A stretch of 64,000 nucleotides of DNA from Strongylocentrotus purpuratus (taxonomy: Eukaryota > Echinodermata > Echinoidea > Camarodonta > Strongylocentrotidae): positions 37,705,141-37,769,140 of the forward strand of contig NW_022145605.1 of the NCBI RefSeq assembly GCF_000002235.5, read 5' to 3'. Under the pieces are notes generated by a model. It was not told the DNA's origin. It searched no databases and worked only from the letters and a program-made list of their open reading frames with translations. Shown piece after piece: positions 34,759 through 47,156 of this stretch; position 1 is the stretch's first letter, and every line of letters starts with the position of its first letter. The translations under genes were made by a program, and so were the position numbers.

Positions 34759-36042
34759 TATTGATTTTTTTTTTTAAAGAATTACCATGAACAGTATCAT
34801 CTGCTAAGAACCAGTAGGGGTGGTAATTAATACCCTTAAGACAGTTAACATACTTTTATTCTGCTTCTGAGTTCTAACTCCCCACGAACAATAATATAAC
34901 ATTTATTACAAGTCAGAATTATAAAATGTGTATAGCGTATACATGATATATGATTTATGTCTCTTATCCAATGATATTGACTGTCTAACCTACCTGTTTG
35001 TGTTTCTTCAAGGTGATTTTCAGCTTGACCTTTGCCCTAAGCTAGTGTATTTCAAGGGTCACTGTGAAGGTCATGCTATCCAATCACTGTAAACTAATAT
35101 ATCAATGTCATGCCATCATTATTCTTGACTGAGAACTTCTCATGTTATACAAATATGAATTGATTCAAAATATCTGTGTTTTAGGTGTATTCTTCTCCAT
35201 CTCCTACCTATTGTTATTTTATCAAGTTTTTGTTTTGTTTGTTTTCTTCTCCAGTATGAATAATTTAATGGCTAAATGGAGAGAAACAGGGTCAAATTCA
35301 TATATGTTAGAGACTTGATTGAAGATTAATTTCAAACAGAATTAAAAATTCTCTTGGAGAGTTGATTGAAGAATTTTATTTTTTATTTTGTTGCAGTAAT
35401 TGTTGTTGACAGGCATGCTTTTCATTTATTGAGGAATTCCTTTTCTTCAATTATTGTAAAAAAAATCTTTTCTATATCATCTTAAATGTAATGTGTTTTG
35501 GATAGTAGGATGTCATGAGAAATAGAGGTTAATTGTATTGTCCAAAATATGCTAAGTTTGTGTGCCTTGATACATATAAGTCATAATATATGACACTTTG
35601 CTACATAATGTTACAGAAATAATAATTATTTAAAGAGGCTTTAGATTTAAAAAGAGAAAGTTGGGTTCAGGGAAAAGTGTAAAATAGTTTGTGATCTTTT
35701 TCATCTGTTTATGTTAGTAGAGTATCCCTTAAAATGATGGCTCTTCAAAAGGCCTCATATTTAAAATATGACAACAAGTAAGAGCTAAAGGTTGTGCACC
35801 ACAATGTTCATTCCACATGTTTGTGTAGTCTCTGTTTTAGTGCCTGACCCTTCGCAAGACTGAGCCAATTTCTTATTTATTTTGATGATTCCAAAACCAC
35901 ACAGTACTGACCAATTCTTATGCGCTACATGATCAACCTTTCCAGTTGCCTTCACACTGTTTCTTTTACAATTGCAAGTGCATGACCATAACTCAACAGT
36001 ATCTTTAACACAATTTGTTTGTATATTTTCTTGTATGTTTAG

Positions 36043-36219
36043 GCCAACCCTCCTCAATTCGACCGAGCCGAGGATCTAGCAACCCTGCAGTTCTTGAATG
36101 AATCAAGTGTCCTCCATACCCTGAGACAGCGCTATGGAGCCAACCTCATCCATAGCTACGCCGGGCGCAACCTGATCGTCATCAACCCTACACACCAGCT
36201 TTCTGTCTACTCGGACAAG
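36043..36219 (+). CDS. MYO18A: Class XVIII myosin, coding exon 3: start of the motor domain
   Basis: The exon encodes residues 443-501, phase 0 at both ends (acceptor gtttAG, donor AAG|GTAAGA). It contains '[27 protein letters not shown]', the motor entry motif of all myosins ('VEDMxxLTxLNExxVLxNLxxRY'), at about 448-474. '[14 protein letters not shown]' follows, the 'IYTYxGxxxVAVNPY' strand that precedes the P-loop. Vertebrate MYO18A reads [21 protein letters not shown] here, so the assignment is firm. The usual 'NPY/NPFK' end of this strand is replaced by NPTHQ, as expected for class XVIII. Confidence 0.95.
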
Positions 36220-36258
36220 GTAAGAACTCTTTAGGATGTGTTAATCAGAAGTCAAATT

Positions 36259-36715
36259 GGGGTGCGTTTAAGCGACACTTTTTCACCCAAGAAACACGGT
36301 TTTCAAAGACGTTTAGTTTAAAACGCGGTTGCGTTCAAGCGATTTCAAGCAATTTTTTGTCAGTTGTAAGAAGAAATGTGTTTCAAAACGCAAACATAAA
36401 ACGCTGAAAAAGATGCATTTTGTAACGTAGCTCGCTTGAATGCAACAGAGATCTCAATCATGATACTATGACATAATTATCGTGGCCTGCTTCTGGTTTG
36501 ACCGACAGTCGACCGTAAACAAATTCAGAGAGCGCATGCCGAAGTTGACCTATACTACTTTGATGCGCAGTGGCTATGCTTACATAAGCAAGATTCAGTG
36601 TTGATGGAAAATTGATCGATCGATCTCCCACAGCAACTGTGTTTTGTAAAGGCGTTTTCTATTTGTGATTCATGTTTGTGATTCTAGCTTTAAAAAATTG
36701 CTTGAACGCACCCTT
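36259..36715. mobile_element. Foldback (MITE-like) element, family F
   Basis: The left end ggggtgcgtttaagcgac.. pairs with the right end ..ttgcttgaacgcaccc. 'aacgcgg', 'aaacgc' and 'gcgttt' words recur inside. The element starts only about 40 bp after the exon 3 donor. Confidence 0.7.
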
Positions 36716-37054
36716 GATCTGTTTGTTAATGGTAGGTAACAATCATAGGGTCTAATTAATAACCATAATCATCCACCTTTAGGCAAGTGTCAGATTGGAT
36801 TGAGAAATTCATTGTCCAGTGTTTCTGTGATAAGAGAGCAAGTTCTTTCCTCAGCCACAACAACGAGACCAATGCCAGACTGACAGAAAATACCAAGAAT
36901 CGGTTCGGTTTGGATTCAGTTTGGAGTCAATTTGGTGTTGACTGAGAAGCAGAAAACTTGATTGCGTCACTTCGCATTGGGAAGGAGCATAGGAACAGGC
37001 TCTTTTTTATTAGCATGTCATGTCGCATATCATCTGCGTGGAGCCAGAAGGGTG

Positions 37055-37595
37055 TTAAAGGTACTATGTCCCATTTGCAGGCCAAACAAATGAAAAAGTT
37101 AAATTCCAACTGCATTTGAACGATAATACTAATTTAGAACTTCCCTAAAAAAGGTGGGGCTTGAAAACGTCTTCAAGTGGGAAATTAACGACTATTAGTT
37201 GTCAAATCGACTTTAGGGCTATAGAGCCCAAAAGTAATAGTCTTGATTTTCAGACAATTGTACCGAATGGTCACACGTTTTATGCTGGGCAAAGATTCAA
37301 TCAGTTTAATCTTGGCCATCACAAGAAGTGGGTTATTGATGTAGACAAATGCTCATGTACACTTTACAACTCTTTTCATGTATGTTATTACCAAAGAAGA
37401 AAAAAAAGCCAGTCAGTCACTCAATAGTGTCTGACAGTGAAGTCTAGCAAGTAAACAGGTTTCCTTGCATAATTTGAATATGAGGACACTGCAAACGTTT
37501 AAATTTCACAGATAGGACATACATGACATATTCATAATTCCTGGAAAGTTCTACAGAATTTGAGGTTGGCTGCAAAAGGGACATAGTACCTTTAA
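37055..37595. mobile_element. TTAA-flanked MITE, family D, copy 2
   Basis: TTAA at 37055-37058 and 37592-37595 flank ends AGGTACTATGTCCC.. and ..GGGACATAGTACCT, extending to 'tttgcag' / 'ctgcaaaa' (about 25 bp of inverted repeat). It is nearly identical over its length to 18905-19443. The flanks form the word gccagaagggtg-TTAA-c, which exists uninterrupted at 51.49 kb (other strand) and, partly, at 53.56 kb. Confidence 0.9.
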
Positions 37596-38041
37596 CTTAA
37601 CCCATTTATTTAACGTACAGTGGAAATGCCCATGTGGCTCTAGACAGGTGGCATGACCCATGACTAATTATGGAAACAAATCCATCCTAACAATGATTGC
37701 ATGGTTCATACATTCTGTTCAAGCAGATATGTCCTTGTCATATAACTGTCATTAGAAACAATTACCATATAACTGTAGCTTATCACGATTATCTCACAAT
37801 CTTTAACAACTGTAAATCTACATTTATTATAACGGAGAGCAACAGGGGGTATAAGAGGGCAGATGCCCCCACTCCCACCCCCTCCCCAATCAAATGATGA
37901 AAAGAGACAACAGAGGGAAAGAGAGATAAGAAAGGAAAAGGGTCAAGCCAAAGTAAAGAGAAGGTGGTTGCACCTTCTTCTATTTCCTCACATTATGCAA
38001 TGACTTTGATCTTTCTTATTTCACCAATTGATATTGATGCC

Positions 38042-38042
<1 letters not shown>

Positions 38043-38073
<31 letters not shown>
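38043..38073. repeat. Poly(C) tract
   Basis: About 31 uninterrupted C, located about 60 bp upstream of a 5'-truncated SINE. Confidence 0.95.
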
Positions 38074-38075
<2 letters not shown>

Positions 38076-38130
38076 ACCCTGTCACTGGTGCCCCCTCCTG
38101 GGTGCTGGACCCACATTATGTCCATTTTAA

Positions 38131-38380
38131 GTCACCCGACTGCAGATCACAAGGTACGGGGTTCAAATCCCGCCGCAGCACTAATGTCCTTTGGCAAGAC
38201 GTTAATCTACATTTGCCACTCTCCACCCAGGTGTAAATGGGTACCTGATATGCTTGAGCGCTAGTTACTTTGGCAGCTCGGCTACGACCAGGGTAATATG
38301 TGTAAAGCGCCATGAGCGTCAGAACCTGGCGGATACCGGCGCTATATAAATAACCATATTATTATTATTATTATTATTTT
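38131..38380 (+). mobile_element. tRNA-derived SINE, 5'-truncated
   Basis: A pol III B box (GGTTCAAATCC, 38160-38170) is followed by the SINE body 'tcctttggcaagac', 'tttgccactctcc', 'gtaaatgggtacc', 'taaagcgc' and 'gcgctatataaa', with an (ATT)n tail. The A box is missing, so the copy is truncated. The same body occurs at 57441, 58717 and 63081. Confidence 0.9.
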
Positions 38381-38529
38381 ACACCACTGGCTATTAAAGA
38401 TTACTCAAGATGTACATGCATTTGGGGGGAAAAACTGAAATGTTGAGATTTCCAATCTCATACTGAAACTTCATATCATTCAGAATGATCTGATGAATAC
38501 ACAGATATGTTTTCTGAGGTTTTTTTTAA

Positions 38530-39300
38530 TAGGTACATATATGAAAACAAACTAAAACTTTTTATGAAGGCATATGGAAAATAAAGGAGAACTTCAACTT
38601 AAATGTTTGAGTAAGGAATAATTTATTTTTTAAATAGTCATTCAAGGACACTTATACTTCAAATTAATCATTTAAATTTTGGGACAGTATCTCTTCCTCA
38701 TGGATTATCATGTATACACAGGTATGGACAGAAACTAAAACGCATATATGGGCATATATAATCAAAACTAATGGACATGGCCAGTTGGCCACTAATACCT
38801 TGTTGAAGTACAAAAACAAAATACTTTAGATTCAGTAAATAGTACTTGTACTTTCAGTAGCATAATTAAAACCACAGGGCACTTATACTTGAAAGTACAA
38901 CAAAAAATTATAATCTAAATTTAGACAGTATCTCTTCCTCATCGATTATTGTGTAAGTTGTGCTTACAGAGTAAATATTTAGGTATGGAAAGAAACTACA
39001 ACTTTTATAAAGGCATAATAAAAACTAAATGGCCACTAATACTTTGCTTAAGTACAAAAGAGAAATAATTCAGATTTAAATAGTACCTCTTCCTCATAGG
39101 TTTGTTCTGTAAGTCAAGCATTCGGAGTTAAAAGACAGGTATCAAAAGAGACCCCAAAACCTGTCTATGTAGGCATAACGAAAACTGCCTGGGCAAAAAT
39201 TTGATTAATGAATATAAATCATTGTACTTTGAATAATATCTCTTCTTGATGGATAAATCTGTAAATCTTGCTTTCGATGCAAATTTTGGAGTACTAGGTT
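38530..39300. repeat. Degenerate tandem array (about four units, 150-240 bp)
   Basis: Anchor words recur in the same order: 'ctcttcctcat' at 38691, 38932 and 39087 and a variant at 39240, each followed by 'ggtat...agaaact.aaa.c', 'aggcata', 'ggccactaata.ctt' and 'aagtacaaaa'. Units differ in length by internal loss or gain. There is no coding signal. Confidence 0.75.
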
Positions 39301-40218
39301 GCAGTGACCGAATGACTCACTTTGTGAAAATGGAGTTTAAACATGATAAGTTGAATCTCTTCACAGTGGGAGTATCATTTCCAAATCGTCTGTCTATCAC
39401 CCAATAACTGTTCACAAGTACATTTAGTTTGCGAGGGTGAATTTAAAGCTTTGGAAGAAATGGGGTGGGATAGATGTGACTAAGTAATGAGGAGCTTGCA
39501 GGAGCAGATTGTGAATTAAATGAAGAATCCAGAGTAGACAATTAGATTGAGAAGTAATTTTTATTGGAAGAAATTGATCTGAAGAAAGAAATATTAAAAA
39601 GAATAAGATAGGTAGTGCAATTTATCAAACTCTTTTTTACCCTCTCTTTCATTGCACAATTAGGGATTTTTTTCCTTCTTTTTCATGGTAGACCCTTAGC
39701 AGTGATTCTAGGCATGGCTGAGTCGATGCAAAAAGAAACGGGAGCTCTTCAATATTTCATCTCAAGTTCCATCACACTTCTTTTGTGATGCAAAGCTATC
39801 AGCATGACACTATATATGGCCCCTGTTTGTATATGAAAGAGAGATATTCAGCGCTCATGTTCCAAGTTGAAATTTGATGATGTTATTAATGCAAATAGGA
39901 AAATTTATCTTCTGTATTTTGGTTTTATAATGTAGCAATTGCTCCACCAATTTGAGCATAGCGTCTGTTCATGTGCTTTGAATGTGCTATGAATGGGAGC
40001 AAGATCAGCCCTTGGGTTGTGGGCGTAATTTGCTTGAGCATATAATGAAGATTGCAATTGAGACATATGGCTCTATAAGCTGAGCCATTTTAAGTAGTTG
40101 AGATTTATTGGTTATTAGATGCAAAATGAGAGTAGAGTGCTCATCTTCCTGCTTGGTACTTTGTGTCACTTTCATTCATCTAATGAGACAGATTGTAACT
40201 TGATATGATGCTTTCACT

Positions 40219-40439
40219 TGAAGGTTCTTCCTTACCTCTCTTCTCCTTCCCCTCCCTTGCTCTCTTCTTTGTCTACTTGTAGTCGTCACATCTCCCCTCT
40301 CTTCTTTCTCTCTTTCCCTGCCCCTTCACTCCCTTTCATTGTCTTGCTTTCTCTATACCTCTGTCCTTACTTTCTTGTTCTCATTTCTCTCTCTTCCTCC
40401 CCTTGCCCCCTCCCCTTCTATCATTGCCTCTGTGTCTCC

Positions 40440-40493
<54 letters not shown>

Positions 40494-40625
40494 GTCTGTC
40501 TTTCTTTCTCTGTCTGTCTGTATATGTCTGTCTCTCTCCCTCTCTATCTATCTCTATCTATCTATCTATCTATCTATCACTCTCTCCCTTTCTGCGAATG
40601 TCTGTCTCTCCCTCTATCTTTCTGT
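40219..40625. repeat. Long pyrimidine-rich region with (CT)n, (CTGT)n and (CTAT)n
   Basis: About 400 bases of C/T-rich sequence with a pure (CT)n core (about 40450-40490), then CTGT and CTAT tetranucleotides. The long open frames here are Ser/Leu artefacts. Confidence 0.95.
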
Positions 40626-41083
40626 TTTGCCCTTGCTCAATTTATATTACGGTTTGCTAAATTGCACAGTACGTTCATGATGTAATTAGAACTAATAATT
40701 CACTCAGCCCAAATACACATGAAGGTCATACATTATGGCCTTGCTAATATAAATTGATTAATATAGTTGCCTGCAATGCCTGCATAATTTCTCATTCAGT
40801 GACATTAATCATCATAGTCATTGGATCAATACAGAAAGAGGTCAACCTTGTTTAATATATATTGATTTGAATTATTCACTGTTACTGCATACACATGGTG
40901 AAAACTAGAAGAAAAATAGATATCAGATATAGATTTTATAATTAAACCCATTTGTGAAGACGCTTTACATAATAAGTACCAGCGTTATATGAGGGACTTT
41001 TGACTAAACCTGTATCTGGTTACATTACACAGTCCCCAAGCTTGTATTTAATTAGTTACAGAAACCAGTGATGATACCTAATG

Positions 41084-41087
<4 letters not shown>

Positions 41088-41144
<57 letters not shown>
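41088..41144. repeat. (AT)n microsatellite
   Basis: About 28 uninterrupted AT units. Confidence 0.98.
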
Positions 41145-41146
<2 letters not shown>

Positions 41147-42265
41147 CTATTTAAAGCACAACTGATAGTGTGTTTGAAGGATAATAAATTTAGCTTCATC
41201 ATCTAGTAATGTATTCACATGTTTTGATAAACCTGGATCATAACAAGATGTAGCATTATCACTATAAGAGATTGAAAAACATATGCAGGTACACCATTTA
41301 ATGGAATAAAGCGTGTGAAGTATACTTCAACTACAGGGTTTTGTATTAGGGCGACAAACATTTATTGCATCATGTGCCAATACAGCAGTATTTCGTGTCA
41401 TTTTGACCCTTGCAGAATAGCCTTGTCTACAGTATACATGTCTTATTGAAATGCAGTATATTATACCAGGCCTTAAATTTCAGTATTTTTAGGGCAAGGC
41501 CACTTTTCTTTAGGGCACATTCCTATATTATAGCACAAATGGGAAGAATAGGAAAGGGCACAAAAAATCTCCAAGGCCAATGAGAGGGGCATTGAGGCCA
41601 ATCAAAAGGGCATCCACGACCATGACCTTGGTGGCCTTTGATTAATTTCAGCCCTGTTATACAATGAAATATGCGTCCATATATAGTGCGTGTATAGATG
41701 CCTGGACATCTAACTGATAGTCGACTGACCTGTAATTTAACAGTATTGATTCCTGAGAATGGAAAAACAAGCTACTGTACATCTTTCACAATAATACAAT
41801 TAATCCAAATTCCCTGTACAAGTATCTTCCTCTATCTCTCTCTCTCAGTTCATTTCATACCATTGTCTTTCTTACTGAATTTATATTTAGTTGCCCCAAT
41901 TTTGTCCCAAGTATATTTCGATACAATCTTTTAGTGAGTAATGTATTGAGTGGAAAAAACAAATCTCCACTGTTTGATATGATACAAACCAGCCTCCTCA
42001 AAAAAGAGGATTTTATCCAGATATGATATACGTGGACAGTTGTATACTCATCCTCATCTAGTACATGAATTTCACCTGATAGGGTATTGATTGTCTGCAT
42101 GTTGTGTTTACATACTGCTCTCCCACATTGTGCAGTTCAGAATCACTTAACTACCAATTCAGATATGCCTAGGGGTTATCAAAATACAAATCCATTTTTT
42201 ATTACATTTCCCCCATCTCCCTAAAGAGCAGGGCATTTGTGGATGGCTTGCTGTATCAATAACTC

Positions 42266-42675
42266 CTTATTCAGACCACCAAAAACATTGTATATGAATA
42301 TAGATTTTTTGCCATATGATTCTATACAAAAATCGTATAGCTACGCATCTAAATATTTTTGTGTAGTCGAACATTGTATGATAGAACAAATGTGAACACC
42401 ATTTTGATCAACACTCGATAAAGAATGGGGATACCGTTCTTATCTGAATGTCGTAGAAAAACGATATAAAGGGCAGGACTTATCATGAGCGTGCAGTGAT
42501 GATTGGCCAGGTGTCATGTCAACCTATCTCTTCAGAACTAGTTTCTATATACAGCACTTCTTTATACAATCTTGTTATCTACTCTGTACACCCTTTTGGC
42601 TTTATGATTCTTTATATGATGTTTCTTTAGACAAGTTTCGTATAAGCTTTGTGTAGTGTGAATGGGTCTAATAAG
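42266..42675. mobile_element. Foldback element, family G
   Basis: The left end cttattcagaccacc.. pairs with the right end ..gaatgggtctaataag, and 'ttgtatatgaatat' type words recur near both ends. The central part (42475-42552) is the paralogous uninterrupted version of the sequence that flanks the MITE at 29126-29668. A diverged relative lies at about 55569-55750. Confidence 0.6.
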
Positions 42676-44595
42676 ATGGCAGTGATCGGGCTTAACATGA
42701 TTTGATATCCAGCCAGCCATAAAGTCACTTAGCCCAGATATCATTTATTTTCAGAAACTTGAAAGCAATTAGGCATATAATTTGATCCATTGAGCCTAAT
42801 ATGGTGTTATGGAGTGTGCATAATCCATAGGGCTTTTTACAACAATTTCTCACTGGTTTTTCGTGTCTAGAGCTTTCTGTTTTTCTGTACAAGATTATTT
42901 GGAGAAAAAAATTGTATTACGCTCTCCATCATTTCATTTATTTCAATTGAAGCAGAAACCTTAAATTAAATTTAGTTTACTACTTATCAGGATAAACTAC
43001 TTCAGAATGAAAACCATGATTATTTCATGAAATACTTTCTATGAGTTTGTACTCTCTGAAAGGATTGTTCTTTGGGCAAGAACAGACTATTTATATAATG
43101 AAACAATGTGCAAGAAACCAACTCTTCAGTTGACGGTTACAATGTAGTACTCTCTATATATTACCATAAAAAACAAAAGATTGATGACTGCAATTTAAAC
43201 CATAATCCCTTTCTTTTTAATTGTATATTAATAGAATACTGGAAAGGTAAGTGTTGACACTGATTTACACTATCACAACGCTTGTACATAATATGTACAA
43301 ATCTAGCATTTCATGATTTTGTAGTTTAAACGGCAATGAATTACTTATTGAAACAAAAACAAAAAAAAATCAAGATTCTAACACATTTTTAATGCAACCT
43401 TTTGACTCAGGTGAAACCTTTTGTTTATAATTTACACATCAAAATGATACACAGTCACCTACTGCACTATTGCTTCATGAAAACCAAAAGTAACTCTAAT
43501 TGGCTGTCGAAAACAAAAGTTATTCAAATGCTTCCAAATTCTGAATATTAGGTGAGGCAATTAATCCTATATTTATTTTTTGTTTCATTTTCATTGAATA
43601 TGTTTATTTCTGTGTACAGTACAGTGCCATGCAACCTATCAAGCACATTTAAGCTCATGACAGAAAATGCTCACATCCTTTGGTTGATTAAACATATTTG
43701 TTGGATTTTAGGTTAGGAAATAGGGCCTTGAAACTACATGATTGGATTACTTAATGCATGTATGTATGGAGAGTGAAATGCAATTAAAGAGGGTGTGATT
43801 CGATAGCCTAGGTTGGATATGGATAGTACTTGGGGTTGGATGGTTGGGGGAAGGAAGAGTTGAAGCAGGGCTCCACACTCACTTGTTGTTGAAGGGGGTG
43901 CATCAATGTGTCTTATATGCTAAATACTAGATGAAACTTCATATTTGCTTAAAATACACCCTCCCTTTCATACATGTTATAGTAATAGTCTCACCCATTT
44001 AAAATTTGCACAATTATGCTGTAACAGTAATAGGGAACACACAACATCACACTTTTGTTATGAAACTTGCAACACAAAAAAAGCACCTACTCCCATTGCA
44101 TAGGTTTAGCTAGGTAGTTCTTTTATTTTCCTTTTTAATGCATTTAAGATCTTTGGATTATTTGAAAAATGTATCTCTTTATCAAAGTCCAGCCTTATCT
44201 TTAGTTCTTGTTATAATCAGGAGTCGGAATTGGAATAGATATTCTTTGTCTAGTGTACTTACAAAGATTCACAGAAATACTGTAGGCAATAATGTTTATT
44301 ATGAAATATTGTATTTGTTAATAGAGAGTATCCCCTTGGCTGAGAAGCTATCATGTGACACTTAACATTTTGTTATATATGCGCACAAGCATAACAACCT
44401 TTACCATACGAAAGTGAATTTGACTGCACACCTATCTCCCCTGCATGCATGTACCCATTGTCTATTTAAGTTGCATGCATCTGATCCTGATGCCAAGGCA
44501 ACCTTGAATATAATTGAAAGTATCCAACTCCAAATGAGTATGGGATTAAAAACAACCTAAATTTTATGGAACAAATGGTCAATGCATTCTGTTGT

Positions 44596-44740
44596 TCAAT
44601 GTAACGTATATTCAGCGACAAATTCAGAATTTGCCATAATATTTCAACCTCGGCCTGCGGCCTTGGTAATATACATGAATAACATCACTGGGGGAAATCT
44701 GAATTTGTTGGTTCATATATTTTGTTATATTGAATGCCGG
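44596..44740. mobile_element. Foldback element with GGCC-TGC-GGCC centre
   Basis: The centre 'cctcggcctgcggccttgg' is a palindrome, and outward 'acaaattcaga' pairs with 'tctgaatttgt' and 'caatgtaac' with 'gttatattg'. It is an imperfect hairpin of about 145 bp. Confidence 0.6.
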
Positions 44741-44788
44741 AGCATGCAATATTTATATGATATTGTCTGCTGAGAGTCAGAGTTAGTT

Positions 44789-44982
44789 AAGGCTTGTTCA
44801 GACATGGCATGGTAAACCGCCGCAAATGAATAAATGGCAACTGCGCGCAACACAGGACTTGTAGACGTATTCAGTGAGCTCTCTTGTATAACATACAGAA
44901 ATGTGAAGCTTATACATGCACTTGACTTTACGTCATATTAAAACACTACGGTTTTGCTGCATCATATCTGAACGAACCCTTT
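44789..44982. mobile_element. Foldback (MITE-like) element, family H
   Basis: The left end aaggcttgttcagacatg.. pairs with the right end ..catatctgaacgaaccctt, continuing through 'ggtaaaccg' / 'cggttttgc'. It is about 194 bp and non-coding. Confidence 0.7.
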
Positions 44983-46330
44983 TTGGCTTTCAGTAGATGA
45001 TACTATCTCTCCATCTGACATCTGTAACCTAATACTCAAAATTAAAGAGAAGATAAAGACTCAAGATCTCATTGTGGCTGGTCTATTTTTTTCCTTTTTT
45101 TTCCCCCTAAATGAAATAAATCTAGTCAAGTGCAATTAATGTGTCGCAACCTTAAGTGCTCTTCACACAGGAATGGATCCTTATCCACTTGAAAGGTTTT
45201 GAAGCCCTCAAACTGCAACACTTGATCGGACTGTCCTTTTTTATGACCCAAAGAAGATGATTCATGTACGATGTATACCACAACCAGACTTATTATTCAT
45301 GCCTTGAGATATTAGACAATAGACATTGGGAATATTCTGAATGCCAAAGGAGAATTGAGCTGGACATCGATACCCATTTGTGGTAAAAAAAAATAAGACA
45401 TGTTGTCATCTCATATATTTTCAGCACATATCCAGCCTAAATTAAGTGTTACAGCCCAAGTTATATTGTTGTTAATTCTTCATTTGTTCTTCCTGGTTCC
45501 ATTCTTTATTTGTGTGTGATAAACTAATACTACAGTACATGTATCGAGTACAAAAATAATTGGGGACTTATGCCTCAAATGAAATAGCAAAATATAAAGT
45601 TGAGAAAGGGGGGTAGGGGGGGGGGGTGACAAAATGTTAAAGAAGGTGATAGGACCCATCCCGCACCCTTCCGCTAATTATAGTTGCTATATTCATTCAC
45701 ATTTCATTCACTCAGCAAAAACTGGGGCACTCTCATTGTCTGGATCTTCAGTAGATCTTAACTCATTAGGAAACAAGAATTTATTTCAGATTCTTCAACG
45801 TAAAACATTAAATGATTTAAATTCACTAATTTGTTTTCTTCTAAAACATTGCTTTGAGACATGAATTAGTGGCTTTAGCATGTTGCAAACTTTTCCTTAA
45901 AAAAAAAAACAATATGAAATAATATGTTCCGATGGTTTATGTGTTACCATCTTCATTAGATCTGTCCATATACGTCACCTGACTTGCCTCTCATGGATAG
46001 GTGAATGTGGGTTTATTTTATAGTTCTGTTTGTGCACCAGGGACGGAGCTAGCTAGCTATCCGCCAGGTGTACACATCTGATTACAGTATCTCCTTGTAC
46101 ATGAATGAATCGCTCTGCCCTGGAGAGGAGATTGCCTGGGATTGAAAGACGAGATGTAATGGTGGAGTCTAAGGATGGATCATAACTCCTCGAGCAGTAA
46201 TGAAATTGGGTTTGCAGCATTGGGAGGGCGGTAGTTTAATGATAACCCGTGAGCAAATGCCTGCATGTGCTTGGCTTTTGTGGAAGGGACATTTGAGGAG
46301 TGTAGAAGGGAGTGGGGTTTTTTGCAAGAG

Positions 46331-46492
46331 GAGGGGGGGGGGGGGGGGGGGGCTAGCTTATGGGGATGGGGTGATTATCGTAGTTTGGAAGCTATAAGTT
46401 TACCTACGTGTAGGAGCCAATTCTCTCCTTTGCACGTCACCCCCTCTCTTTCTCTATTTTTCTCTGTCTCTCTTGTGGCCTCTCTTTTTCTC

Positions 46493-46535
<43 letters not shown>

Positions 46536-46660
46536 CTCTTTCTTTTTCTCTTTTCCCCCTCTCTCTTTATCTCTCGCTCTCTTATCTCTTACAAGTTACC
46601 TCTTTCTCTATCTCTTACCATCCCTTCCCCCCCCCCCCCCCCCTGCTTCACCTTTCCTCT
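46331..46660. repeat. Poly(G), (CT)n and poly(C) cluster
   Basis: A G run (about 46331-46352), a CT-rich stretch (46440-46600) and a C run (46627-46643) lie within 330 bases. The 175-codon open frame across them is a simple-repeat artefact. Confidence 0.9.
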
Positions 46661-47107
46661 CCCACTTCTCTTATCTGTCTTTCCATGCCTCACTCATTTG
46701 CTAACCTGTTGTGCAAGCACATATATTTGTTAGAATTAAAAGACAGAACAAAATATAGAAAACAAAAAGCAAGTATCAATTCAAGCATTTGAAAAGCGAA
46801 ACACTTTATCAATCACATTTACCTGTAATTCTCATTTTGTTTTGAGTGAGATAGCCAGTGTATCAGAGAAGGCACATGGCGGAATTTAAGTCCCTCATAC
46901 ACAAACACATGGGCGATTGCCACTTTAAAGTCTAATCGCTGCATCTGCCTTTGACATCGATTTCAAATCGACTGAGAGCTCCGTAGTGCTTTTGTGTTGC
47001 AACTGTCGATGGAGACAATCCTCAGCTGTCAAGAAGCATTCTGTTGTCAAGCATGGAGAAATAATATGACTCGAACAGATGTATCCATACCATGGTCTCT
47101 TCAACAT

Positions 47108-47110
<3 letters not shown>

Positions 47111-47154
<44 letters not shown>
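47111..47154. repeat. (CT)n microsatellite
   Basis: About 21 CT units, uninterrupted. Confidence 0.95.

Positions 47155-47156
<2 letters not shown>

Larger units (their letters stand above)
27041..36042 (+). other. MYO18A: Intron 2 of the myosin gene (9.0 kb)
   Basis: It runs from GTGAGA to ..tgtttAG. It holds a GA microsatellite (28793-28906), a nested pair of elements around 29126-29668, foldback family A copy 2 (29799-30025), a purine tract (31314-31452), a G tract near 33456-33477, a somewhat GC-richer unassigned stretch (33080-33320), a T/G homopolymer pair (34269-34313) and a 'gaccacctgtct' foldback element (34585-34758). No exon is visible: exon 2 and exon 3 are adjacent in the protein family. 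Confidence 0.9.

Noticed and set aside
40218-40685. 155-codon Ser/Leu-rich frame
   Set aside because: Translation of a pyrimidine microsatellite region.
41458-41660. Sequence with 'ggccttaaatttca' and 'taatttcagccctg' ends as a foldback element
   Set aside because: The ends do not pair as inverted repeats over a useful length. It may be a dispersed repeat, but I could not support boundaries.
46265-46792. 175-codon open frame
   Set aside because: It crosses poly(G), (CT)n and poly(C) tracts and its residues reflect them (Gly, Ser/Leu, Pro).
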